Shown piece after piece: positions 9,313 to 18,609 of a DNA stretch of 64,000 nucleotides. Position numbers and translations under genes: made by a program. The notes beneath the pieces are model-generated. The model was not told the origin of the DNA and searched no databases. It was given only the letters and a program-made list of their open reading frames with translations. How positions within the stretch are numbered: position 1 is the stretch's first letter; each line of letters opens with the position of its first letter. This DNA is from G965212025 sp965215765 (GTDB lineage Bacteria > Pseudomonadota > Gammaproteobacteria > Poriferisulfidales > Oxydemutatoraceae). The stretch lies in assembly GCA_965215765.1 (NCBI GenBank), contig OZ244118.1, positions 1,364,001 to 1,428,000 of the forward strand, in the 5' to 3' direction.

Positions 9313-10209
9313 GGCTTACGAGTCCTTTCTCTCGCTCCCGGTGCGGAAGAAGCGGGATGCCTTCGTGACAGCCGCGATCAGTCTTGATATGCCGACCGGC
9401 CACGTTGAGAAGGACTTCTGGGTTTGCCTTGTCCTTGATGTGCTCTACAACCGGCTGTCTGGAAGGCATCCGAGATTGCTCTTCAAGGGGGGGACATCGC
9501 TATCCAAGGTCTTCGGACTTATCGAACGATTCTCCGAAGACATCTGTCTCGTCTTCCATCGCGATGGACTTGGCTTCGAGGGGGAGCGCGACCCGACCCA
9601 AGCAATCTTTCGAACAAGAAACGGCGCGCCCTCTTCGAAGAACTGAGGGAGTCCTGTAGCGGCTACATTCGAGGAGGCCTGCAAACCGCCCTAAAGAGGC
9701 GGATCGACGAGATCGTGAAGGGGTGCCACGTCGTTCCGGATGAGGGCGACGTCGACCAACAGACGCTCTTCGTTGAGTACCCCACACTGTTTCCGAGTGA
9801 CGATGACGACTATGTAATGCCGCGCTTGAAGATTGAGTTGGGGGCAAGGTCTGCGCTTAACCCCAACTCAAGCCACACCATCACTCCATATATTGCCGAC
9901 GAACTAGCCGACTGGTCATTTGGTGTGGAAAACATCAGAGTGATCACACCGCAGCGAACCTATTGGGAGAAGTTGCTGATCCTTCATGGCTTGTACTGTG
10001 GATACCGAGACGAGCAGCGACTGCCACCCGGCAAGAATCGGATCTCGCGCCACTACTACGATGTCGCGATGATCACGGAGACCGAGACCGGTTGATCTTG
10101 CTGGTCCGCCTTGTCCAATACCGACCTCTTGGACTCGGTTCGTGAACACAACCTCATTGCGTTCCGACAGGCTTGGAAACTGTTCGGTAAGTCCGTCCCT
10201 GGTCGGTGA
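9305..10209 (+). pseudogene. AbiEii-family nucleotidyltransferase toxin, broken
   Basis: The first ~100 codons (GTG 9305) carry the nucleotidyltransferase motif LLFKGGTSLSKVFGLIERFS followed by EDI. A frameshift near 9600-9610 moves the reading frame, and the rest (NLSNKKRRALFEELRES onward, including PQRTYWEKLLILHG and RHYYDVA) continues in another frame to a TGA at 10093-10095. After that stop the same frame continues with family-like LLDSVREHNLIAFRQAW and ends at 10209. There are thus at least one frameshift and one in-frame stop. The usual second acidic residue of the active site (SEDIDL) is Cys here (SEDICL), a further loss. Toxin activity is not expected. Confidence 0.87.
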
Positions 10210-10502
10210 GATTGGTTCCGTAAGCGGAACTGTGTATGGTGTCTGTCGGGATTATGGCACCATTCAGGGTATGAACCCTGGCGACATCCCTGATTTCGGG
10301 TGAGCCACGGAACAACTTCAGCGTGCCGAAGCTGAGATTAACCGGATCTGAGCTTTAGCAGTGAAGAGTTCTTCAAATCCGGTTTGAACTTGATGAGGAG
10401 GTGTATCGCGTTGGCTAGCACACTCTTGAAAACAACCCACTCTCAACGCGCCTTGCGAGGACTTGGGTCTCGTGAGGGGCTCGCGCGAAAGGTGGATGCC
10501 TG
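10210..10502 (+). other. Leader region of the DISARM-like operon
   Basis: No gene is recognised. Short inverted segments occur (for example ATTCAGGGTATGAACCCTG and CAGCGTGCCGAAGCTGAG), but I see no confident promoter. The transcript for the three following genes must start here or earlier, because 10503-22781 is one tight + strand run. Confidence 0.4.
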
Positions 10503-13500
10503 ATGGACGTCTTCGCTTTCCGCGAGAAGCTCATTTCCGAATACGAAAACTTCTCAAGAAGTTTTACCACCATCAAGGCGCAGGACATCTGCGAGGCCGT
10601 CAATAAGGCGTACGCAGATGGACGTTTCTGGCCTGAACCACTTATACAGTTGAACCCGAACTTTGTGCGGGGTGGATCCATTGATGAGCTCGTCTCAAAG
10701 GGCACGTTAGACGAAGAATGTCGCAAGATCTTCCGGACCAAGAAAACAACCGGCACCATTGGTAACCCGCTCGTACTACACCAGCATCAGGCCGAAGCCA
10801 TCGACATCGCACTGCGTAACGAGAGCTATGTGCTGACGACAGGTACGGGTTCCGGCAAGTCGCTCAGTTACTTCATTCCCATCGTCGACAATGTCTTGCG
10901 ACGAAAGAAAGCAGGTGATCCCTGTAAAGGCATCACGGCCATCGTCGTGTATCCGATGAACGCGCTGTGTAACAGCCAGTTCGAGGAGTTGGGGAAGTTC
11001 CTGAAGCCTGGATATGGCGAGGGTAGAGAGCCGGTGACCTTCGCCCGGTATACCGGCCAAGAGTCGAATGTGGAGCGGGAGCGGATTGCCAAGAATCCTC
11101 CCGACATCCTGCTGACGAACTACGTCATGCTTGAGCTGATCATGACGAGGTTCCTGGAGACCGATAAGGCGGTACGTGAACATGCCGTAGGACTTCGATT
11201 CTTAGTTCTGGACGAACTGCACTCCTATCGGGGACGACAGGGTGCTGACGTGGCCATGCTGGTTCGACGTGTGCGGGAGCGGTTCAGCGAGAACCTTCTT
11301 TGTATCGGCACATCCGCGACCATGTTGTCTGAAGGAACAGCCGAGGATCGGAACGTTGCAGTTGCGGGGATCGCCAGTCGGCTGTTCGGTGTCACCGTTT
11401 ACTCCAACAACGTTATTACTGAGACCCTTGAGCGCGTTACAGACAAAGACGTAGCCATAGACGGAACCAGCCTGAGTTGTGCCATCAAGGCTGGTGTTCC
11501 CGGGAATCCATCCCACCCAGATCTTTCAAGACATCCCGTTGCGATTTGGGTGGAGCGGAACCTCGGTTCGGTCGTGCAGGATGGGAAGCTCGTTCGGATT
11601 CCGCGCCCGCTAACGGTTCTTGAAGCATCAGAGCGGCTTGCGAAGGATAGTGACCTCGGGGCTGAAGTTTGCCGCAAGTACCTCTCGCGTTTCCTGCTCG
11701 CGGCTTATCAAAGCCAGGATGATAGCGGCCGCAACTTCTTCGCCTTCCGGCTACATCAGTTTATCAGCGGTGCTGGGAACGTTTATTCCACCCTTGAAGT
11801 GCCGAAGGAGCGGTACCTCACGCTACACGGACAGCAATTCAAACCGGGAGACCGTGGACGCCCTCTGTTTACGCTCTGTTTCTGCAGGAAATGTGGTCAG
11901 GAATACTTCCCGGTTTGGGCGAAGCTCGTAGACAAGGAGCCTGAATCCTTCACTCCGCGCGATCTGTCCGAGCGCTCCACTGAAGGCGAAGATGTTCGGT
12001 TCGGCTATCTCATGCCAGACAGCGACGAGATGTTCGATTCCGCTGATATTGAAGGGCAATACCCTGAGGACTGGCTGGAATTTAAGGAGAGTGTGCCACG
12101 GTTGAATCGCAACTTCCGACGTTATCGTCCTCTCGCCGTTCGGTCGAATACCTGCGGCGGTGTAGCCGACGAAGGCCTGCCCGCATGGTTTATTTCCGGT
12201 TCGTTTCGATTCTGCCTCAACCCGGAATGCGATGCCCACTACGACGGGAGCGTACGCAGTGATCTGAGCAAGCTTTCCGGATTGTCAAGTGAAGGGCGCA
12301 GTTCGGCAACAACCATGCTGGCGTTGTCCTCGCTAAAGCATCTTATCGGTACCGATCTTGATGAAAAAACCAAGAAGCTCCTCGCCTTTACCGACAACCG
12401 CCAGGACGCGAGCCTTCAGGCAGGGCACTTCAACGACTTCATTCAAATTCTGCTGCTGAGAGGTGCACTGCTTGCCGCCATACAAGGAGACAGGAATGGG
12501 TATCTCACTAACGCCGAGCTGGCTCAGCGGGTGCTCAAGAGCTTGCACTTGGGTGCGGCGGACTACGCCGACAACCCCGGATCCAAGGGTATCAAGGCTC
12601 AGAGCACCATCAGGACGCTCCACGACGTCATAGGCTACCGGCTCTACTTCGATCTGCAGCGGGGCTGGCGGATCACCAACCCGAACTTGGAGCAACTCAA
12701 GCTTCTCAAGATCCGATATCGGGGACTCTTGGATTGTTGCAAAGACGAGGAGGAATGGAGCAAAAAACACCCTCTGCTAGGCTCTATAACGCCCGATCAG
12801 CGCCACCAAATCATCCACGAACTTCTCGACCGCATGCGCAAGGCACTCTGTATCAAGACCATCTATCTCGAGCCAAATTTCCAGGAGCAGATGCGCAACC
12901 GGAGTTTCAATGAGTTGAGGGAGCCCTGGGGTCTATCGGAGGATGAACGCCTATTCTCCCACGCTTTCATGGTTCCACGGCCACGTTCCCGTGGCCGCCA
13001 ACAGGACTACCAGATGCTGAATATATCCCATCGCTCCGTCTTCGGTCGGTATTTGAAGTCTCAGGCGCGCTGGGGCGAAGGTAACCGCCACTATCCGGCG
13101 AAGTTCGGCGAGCCTGTCTACAATGCCGTCGTTGACGACATCTTGGGTGTGCTGACCGTCCATGGCTACGTCAAGCCCACGAACTTGGGTGATGCCCGCA
13201 TCGGTTACCAAATCGACAGCTCCTGTCTTGAGTGGCGGCGTGGCGGCGATGTCGACGGTGCGGGTGAGAGCTCCAGTAACACGTTCTTCCGCACTCTTTA
13301 CGAAAACGTCTCGGATCTCCTGGACGGAGACGACCAGTTCCTTCACCAACTTGAGGCTCGCGAACACACCGCGCAGGTCAATGCGGAGATCCGCGAAGAG
13401 CGAGAGACGCGTTTTCGAAAGGGACTGGAACCAGGCGGTCTACCGATCCTCTTCTGTTCGCCAACCATGGAACTCGGCGTGGATATCTCCAAGCTCAACA

Positions 13501-15728
13501 CGGTTTACATGCGGAACGTGCCACCAACGCCCGCAAACTATGCGCAGCGAAGCGGTCGTGCAGGTCGCAGCGGCCAACCGGCATTGGTGGTCACCTACTG
13601 TGCTGCCAAGTCACCGCATGACCAGTACTTCTTCTCTGACCCAACACGCATGGTCGCGGGCGCCGTTAATTCACCGACCATTGATCTCGCTAACGAGGAT
13701 CTCATCCGTAGCCACCTGCAGGCCGTCTGGCTCGCCGAGACCGGCATCAAGCTAGGCTTGGTGCGCAACGTGCTTGATTTGGATAACACCGTTGATCTAC
13801 CCCTAAACAGCGAGGTCGCTGGGCAGATAGGCGGAGCTATAGCGGTGGGGTCGGCGAAAAGGCGTGCGGAGAGCATCTTGGCAACGCTCGCAGAAGACCT
13901 CCCGAAGCAATCCGCCCCTTGGTACACGGACACGTGGCTCGGTAGCACCATGAACTCGGCGGAGCGTCGGTTTGGTGAGGCCTTTGACCGGTGGCGCTCT
14001 TTATACCGGGCAATGGACAACCAGATAAAGTTTGCCAACGACATCATCCGTAAGGCCGCAGCAACTAAACTGGAGCGCAAAGAAGCTAAGGCGCGACACG
14101 ACGAAGCCTACATGCAGCAGAGATTGTTACTCGACACGGGCCCGACAATGAGCTCGGACTTTAACACCTACCGCTACCTTGCGGCGGAGGGCTTCCTGCC
14201 GGGTTACAACTTCCCGCGTTTACCGCTGATGGCTTTTATCCCCGGACGACGGGAGAAGGTTTCTCGGGACTCGTTCTTGACTCGACCCCGATTCCTGGGT
14301 CTCACCGAGTTCGGCCCGCAATCCATCATCTACCACGAAGGAAGCACATATCGCGTCCGGCGAGCCATTCACACTGTCCGTGAGGTGAGCGTGGCCGCTT
14401 CGACAAAACTACCGACGCTGGCCGCCCGCATCTGCCCGGCCTGCGGCTATGGACACTTCGGAGGTCAGAAAGAATTCGAGCGCTGCGTAAGTTGTGAGGG
14501 ACTTCTCAAGGGCGGGCGCACTATCTCCAATCTCTATCGCATTGAGCAGGTGTCGACCCGTAGGGCGACACGCATTACGTCCGACGAGGAAGAGAGGCAA
14601 CGCCAGGGTTACGAGATGGTTACGACTTTTCGCTTCAGTGAAGATAACGGCAAGCTACGCGTCGAGGGCATCGCACTGGAGGAGAAAGGAGAGACACTTC
14701 TGGGGCTCCATTACGGACCGGCATCGACCCTATGGCGCATCAATCTGGGCTGGCGGCGGCGAGAGCGAAAGTCGATTTACGGCTTTAGCATTGATGCAAA
14801 TACCGGTGAGTGGACGAAGGACTCGCAGGCACCGACTGATGCGGAAGATGACAAAGTACGCGAAGGAAAAACCATTGAGCGCATCACGCCCTTTGTTGAG
14901 GACACCCGAAACGTCCTTGTCCTACGACCGAAGACTGACCTTTCCGACGAGGCCATGATCTCGCTGCAATACGCGCTCAAGCGCGGTATTGAGCAGGAGT
15001 TTCAATTGGAGGAGGCGGAGCTCGCCGCCGAGCTTCTGCCCGACCGAGACCACCGCACCACGATCCTTTTCTACGAGGCTGCCGAAGGTGGTGCAGGAGT
15101 ACTCACGCGTCTGGCTAACGACCATGACGCAATGATACGGGTCGCCCGCAAAGCCTTGGAGGTTTGTCATTTCACCTCAAAGTCAGATTGCTGGAAGGGT
15201 TTCAGCGACTTGGAAAATCAATACGACGAATGCGAGGCCGGCTGCTATCGCTGTCTGCTCAGCTACTACAACCAGCCAGACCATCCTCAAATTGATCGGC
15301 GGAACGAGGCTATGCTCGATCTCCTCTGTCGATTGACGCGTGGGGAGCGCAAGAGCTTGGTGACCACGTCAAGCTATTGCGACAGCTTTGATGAGCTGAT
15401 GAACGTGTCCACTTCAAGTCTGGAGAAGAAGTGGCTCAATTTTTTGAAAATGAATGGGTACCGCCTCCCAGATCGAGGACAGTGCTACCTCAAGGAATTC
15501 AATACACGGCCTGATTTCGCTTACACCAACTATCAAACCTTGGTCTACATCGATGGCCCCCACCATGAAGGGCAGACCCAAAAGACGCTGGATGCTGAGA
15601 TAAGTCAGCGTCTTGAGGACGCCGGTTTCACGGTTGTGCGTTTCACTACGAATCAGGCGTCTTGGAACAGCATCACGGGTGAGTACGCTTGGGTCTTTGG
15701 ATCCACTATGAAGTCAGCAGACGACTAA
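10503..15728 (+). CDS. Very large DEAD/DEAH helicase with DUF1998 and C-terminal nuclease-like domain (DrmA/DrmB-like)
   Basis: A 1741-residue protein. The N-terminal helicase domain has HQHQAEAID (Q motif), TGTGSGKS (Walker A, about 117-124), VYPMNALCNSQ (motif Ia), LLTNYVMLE and LVLDELHSYRG (motif II as DELH). FCRKCGQEYFP (~458) and CGG/CLNPEC (~550-580) suggest zinc binding. The second helicase domain holds FTDNRQDASLQAGH and MELGVDISKL...YAQRSGRAGRSG (~980-1025). CPACGYGHF...CVSCEGL is a second zinc ribbon. FYEAAEGGAGVLTRLA and ECEAGCYRCLLSYYNQPDH (~1520-1600) are the DUF1998/MZB signature. The last ~80 residues (RPDFAY...LVYIDGPHHEG...VVRFT) look like a Vsr/DUF559 endonuclease fold. In DISARM, helicase DrmA and DUF1998 protein DrmB are separate; here the same parts lie in one chain. 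No frameshift is seen. Confidence 0.75.
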   Translation: MDVFAFREKLISEYENFSRSFTTIKAQDICEAVNKAYADGRFWPEPLIQLNPNFVRGGSIDELVSKGTLDEECRKIFRTKKTTGTIGNPLVLHQHQAEAIDIALRNESYVLTTGTGSGKSLSYFIPIVDNVLRRKKAGDPCKGITAIVVYPMNALCNSQFEELGKFLKPGYGEGREPVTFARYTGQESNVERERIAKNPPDILLTNYVMLELIMTRFLETDKAVREHAVGLRFLVLDELHSYRGRQGADVAMLVRRVRERFSENLLCIGTSATMLSEGTAEDRNVAVAGIASRLFGVTVYSNNVITETLERVTDKDVAIDGTSLSCAIKAGVPGNPSHPDLSRHPVAIWVERNLGSVVQDGKLVRIPRPLTVLEASERLAKDSDLGAEVCRKYLSRFLLAAYQSQDDSGRNFFAFRLHQFISGAGNVYSTLEVPKERYLTLHGQQFKPGDRGRPLFTLCFCRKCGQEYFPVWAKLVDKEPESFTPRDLSERSTEGEDVRFGYLMPDSDEMFDSADIEGQYPEDWLEFKESVPRLNRNFRRYRPLAVRSNTCGGVADEGLPAWFISGSFRFCLNPECDAHYDGSVRSDLSKLSGLSSEGRSSATTMLALSSLKHLIGTDLDEKTKKLLAFTDNRQDASLQAGHFNDFIQILLLRGALLAAIQGDRNGYLTNAELAQRVLKSLHLGAADYADNPGSKGIKAQSTIRTLHDVIGYRLYFDLQRGWRITNPNLEQLKLLKIRYRGLLDCCKDEEEWSKKHPLLGSITPDQRHQIIHELLDRMRKALCIKTIYLEPNFQEQMRNRSFNELREPWGLSEDERLFSHAFMVPRPRSRGRQQDYQMLNISHRSVFGRYLKSQARWGEGNRHYPAKFGEPVYNAVVDDILGVLTVHGYVKPTNLGDARIGYQIDSSCLEWRRGGDVDGAGESSSNTFFRTLYENVSDLLDGDDQFLHQLEAREHTAQVNAEIREERETRFRKGLEPGGLPILFCSPTMELGVDISKLNTVYMRNVPPTPANYAQRSGRAGRSGQPALVVTYCAAKSPHDQYFFSDPTRMVAGAVNSPTIDLANEDLIRSHLQAVWLAETGIKLGLVRNVLDLDNTVDLPLNSEVAGQIGGAIAVGSAKRRAESILATLAEDLPKQSAPWYTDTWLGSTMNSAERRFGEAFDRWRSLYRAMDNQIKFANDIIRKAAATKLERKEAKARHDEAYMQQRLLLDTGPTMSSDFNTYRYLAAEGFLPGYNFPRLPLMAFIPGRREKVSRDSFLTRPRFLGLTEFGPQSIIYHEGSTYRVRRAIHTVREVSVAASTKLPTLAARICPACGYGHFGGQKEFERCVSCEGLLKGGRTISNLYRIEQVSTRRATRITSDEEERQRQGYEMVTTFRFSEDNGKLRVEGIALEEKGETLLGLHYGPASTLWRINLGWRRRERKSIYGFSIDANTGEWTKDSQAPTDAEDDKVREGKTIERITPFVEDTRNVLVLRPKTDLSDEAMISLQYALKRGIEQEFQLEEAELAAELLPDRDHRTTILFYEAAEGGAGVLTRLANDHDAMIRVARKALEVCHFTSKSDCWKGFSDLENQYDECEAGCYRCLLSYYNQPDHPQIDRRNEAMLDLLCRLTRGERKSLVTTSSYCDSFDELMNVSTSSLEKKWLNFLKMNGYRLPDRGQCYLKEFNTRPDFAYTNYQTLVYIDGPHHEGQTQKTLDAEISQRLEDAGFTVVRFTTNQASWNSITGEYAWVFGSTMKSADD

Positions 15729-15743
15729 AGGGGTGGTGCGGTA

Positions 15744-18602
15744 ATGGAAGCAGCAGTTCAGTTCAATCCGGGGGACTTGGTCAGAGCGCGGGGACGCGAA
15801 TGGGTCGTTCTGCCCGAGATGCGACCAGATCTCTTGAAACTTCGGCCGCTCGGGGGCGCGGAAGATGACGCCACGCTCATCTACTTGCCGCTGGAGCCCG
15901 TCCCGCCGGTTCCAGCAACGTTCAACCTGCCCAACTCATGCACACCGGGTTCACAGGAAGCCGCCCTTTTGTTGCGGGATGCCCTTCGCCTCAAACTTCG
16001 GGCAGGTGCCGGAGCCTTTCGCAGTTTTGGCAACCTCAACGTCGTGCCCCGAGCCTATCAGCTGGTGCCTTTGCTAATGGCTCTCAAGCTGAGTACCGTT
16101 CGGCTCCTGGTCGCCGACGACGTCGGCATTGGTAAGACCATTGAGGCGGGTTTGATCGCGCGGGAACTCATCGACCGTGGCGAGATCGAACGGTTGACCG
16201 TCATCTGTCCCCCGCACCTTTGCGAGCAGTGGAAGCAGGAGTTGGCGGAAAAATTCAGCATCCAGACTGAGGTCGTCCGAACAGGTACGGCGATACGCCT
16301 CGAACGTGGCCTGCGGCCGGACGAATCAATCTTCGAGGTTTATCCCTACACGGTTGTTTCCCTCGACTACATTAAGTCGGATCTGCGCCGGGGTGACTTC
16401 CTGCGCGCATGCCCGGAATTCGTCATCGTTGATGAGGCTCATACCTGCGTCCAGTCGAACACCAACACGCGCCATCAGCGCTACCGACTCCTCAAGGATT
16501 TGGCTGCCGAACCCAGACGAAGCATGGTGTTTCTCACTGCCACACCGCATTCGGGAGACGACACGGCTTTTCACAACCTCTTGGGATTATTGGAGCCGAA
16601 ATTTGCCCAGCTTCTTGAAATGTCCGAAGGGGAGGCACGCAAGCAAATGCGCTCGGAACTCGCCCGACACTTCGTCCAGCGTCGGCGCAGTGACATTGCC
16701 GAGTGGAACGATGCTGTCGGCTTTCCCGTCCGCGAGAGTCGAGAAGCTACCTACAGATTGACGGGTGCCTGGGGAGAGCTCTTCGACGAAGTGCTTGCCT
16801 ATGCGCGGGAGATGGTTCAGCGGGCTGAGGGTGGCACCAAGCTTCAGCAGCGCATGTCCTGGTGGGCGGCACTCGCGTTGCTGAGGTGTGTCTCCTCTAG
16901 CCCTGCTGCCGCGACAATGTCTCTTCGCACACGACTGCAAACGGCAGAGGGCGACACCGAACGAGTGCGGGTAGATGATCTCGACCAAATTGCAAGCAAA
17001 ACGGTCATGGATGAAGAAGCCGATGATTGCCTGACTCTCAACGAGAGTGTACCCGCCGGCACCGTGGAATCGCCCGAAGGTGTCGCGGCTCTGCACCGAC
17101 TTATCGAACAGGCTGACGGACTCCGTGGCGCTAGCCAAGATCCTAAACTCGGGGCGTTGATCAAAGAGGTACGACAACTCGTCTTGGCCGGATTCAGTCC
17201 GGTTGTGTTCTGTCGCTACATAGCCACCGCCCATTACGTTGGTGCGGAGTTGTCGGTCGCTTTAGTAAAAGAAAACGCCCACGTGGTAGTGATTACCGGG
17301 GAGCAGACTTCCGATCAGCGTGAAGAACGAGTAGAGGCGTTGGGAGAACTGGACAAGGATGTCACACCGGTTCTCGTGGCCACGGACTGCCTCTCTGAGG
17401 GGGTCAACCTTCAACATTACTTCAATGCGGTGATCCACTACGATCTCACTTGGAATCCAACCCGCCACGAACAACGCGAGGGACGTGCGGATCGCTTTGG
17501 GCAGGACTCTCCAACCGTGCGTACACTGATGCTCTACGGGGAGGACAATCCTGTCGACGGTGCCGTGCTTCGCGTAATCCTTCGAAAGGCCGAGAAGATT
17601 CGTAAGGAACTCGGCGTAGCCGTGCCATTACCGGCCGACAGCAACAAAGTCGTCGACGCCATCATGAAGGCGATCCTTCTTCAAGGAGTCAACACTTCAC
17701 GGGTCAGGCAGGTGACTCTTGATTTTCATGACACAGAGGTCGAAGTAGACGACGCTTGGCAGGCGGAGAAGGACAAAATGACGCGGACGGTTTTTGCCCA
17801 GCGCCGTCTACGCCCGAACGAAGTTTTTCCGGAATGGGAGAAGTCGGTTTCTGTGCTAGGCGGGCGCGATGATGTGGCTCGCTTCGTACGCCTCGCTGCT
17901 GAGCGCTTGGGTGCGGCACTTGAGCCACGAAACGGTTACAGTTACTTGCCGGTCGCGCACTTTCCGAAACCAGTCCAAGATCGTCTTGATGCCATTGGAT
18001 TCAAGCCAACGGCAAGAATCGCATTTGGCCAGTCCGTGCCTACGGGCACGGTACATATCCACCGAACTCATCCGCTGGTCTCAATCCTTGCGGACTATGT
18101 GGCAGAACAGGCGCTAGATGCCGACAAACCGGAGATCGGTGCTCGGGTGAGTGCGATTTTCACCCGAGGGGTCAAAGCCCGAACTGTGCTCTACCTGCTG
18201 CGTCTGCGCAGTCTGCTTCGGGTAGAACAACGTGGCGCAGATGACCGGTACGCACTGTTGAAGGCGCTCTTTGCCGAGGAGTGCATTGAGGTCGTCGTCC
18301 GAAGTGGTAGCGCGCCAGAACGATTGACCGAGAGCAGTGCCCTATCGCTGCTCTCTTTGGAACCTAGTCGGAATATGGAGGATGGTCAAAAGACCAGACT
18401 CATTAGTCAGACGCTCAAGTCAATCCATACCTTAGACAGCACATTCGAGCGCATCGCGCGCGCGCGCGCCGATGAGTTGTTGGCAGATCACCGACACATC
18501 CGTGAGGCCAGTGACGCCAAGGGTCTCCGATACAACGTGGTTCCGGCGCTGCCCGTCGACAAGATCGGGGTCTACGTGTTTATGCCCATGGTAAGTTTGT
18601 GA
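15744..18602 (+). CDS. SNF2-family helicase, DrmD-like
   Basis: A 952-residue superfamily 2 protein of SNF2 type. A short SH3-like start (FNPGDLVRARGREWVVLPE) precedes the ATPase: VPRAYQLVPL (Q region), DDVGIGKTIEAGL (Walker A, about 126-138), VICPPHLCEQWKQEL, FVIVDEAHTC (motif II DEAH, about 226-235) and FLTATPHSG (motif III). The second domain has VLVATDCLSEGVNLQHYF and TRHEQREGRADRFGQ (motifs V-VI, about 540-595). This combination matches DrmD, the SNF2 helicase of class 1 DISARM. It starts 15 bp after the upstream stop and ends 7 bp before the methylase gene, so the three genes form one transcription unit. The frame is intact. Confidence 0.78.
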   Translation: MEAAVQFNPGDLVRARGREWVVLPEMRPDLLKLRPLGGAEDDATLIYLPLEPVPPVPATFNLPNSCTPGSQEAALLLRDALRLKLRAGAGAFRSFGNLNVVPRAYQLVPLLMALKLSTVRLLVADDVGIGKTIEAGLIARELIDRGEIERLTVICPPHLCEQWKQELAEKFSIQTEVVRTGTAIRLERGLRPDESIFEVYPYTVVSLDYIKSDLRRGDFLRACPEFVIVDEAHTCVQSNTNTRHQRYRLLKDLAAEPRRSMVFLTATPHSGDDTAFHNLLGLLEPKFAQLLEMSEGEARKQMRSELARHFVQRRRSDIAEWNDAVGFPVRESREATYRLTGAWGELFDEVLAYAREMVQRAEGGTKLQQRMSWWAALALLRCVSSSPAAATMSLRTRLQTAEGDTERVRVDDLDQIASKTVMDEEADDCLTLNESVPAGTVESPEGVAALHRLIEQADGLRGASQDPKLGALIKEVRQLVLAGFSPVVFCRYIATAHYVGAELSVALVKENAHVVVITGEQTSDQREERVEALGELDKDVTPVLVATDCLSEGVNLQHYFNAVIHYDLTWNPTRHEQREGRADRFGQDSPTVRTLMLYGEDNPVDGAVLRVILRKAEKIRKELGVAVPLPADSNKVVDAIMKAILLQGVNTSRVRQVTLDFHDTEVEVDDAWQAEKDKMTRTVFAQRRLRPNEVFPEWEKSVSVLGGRDDVARFVRLAAERLGAALEPRNGYSYLPVAHFPKPVQDRLDAIGFKPTARIAFGQSVPTGTVHIHRTHPLVSILADYVAEQALDADKPEIGARVSAIFTRGVKARTVLYLLRLRSLLRVEQRGADDRYALLKALFAEECIEVVVRSGSAPERLTESSALSLLSLEPSRNMEDGQKTRLISQTLKSIHTLDSTFERIARARADELLADHRHIREASDAKGLRYNVVPALPVDKIGVYVFMPMVSL

Positions 18603-18609
18603 GTTAGAT

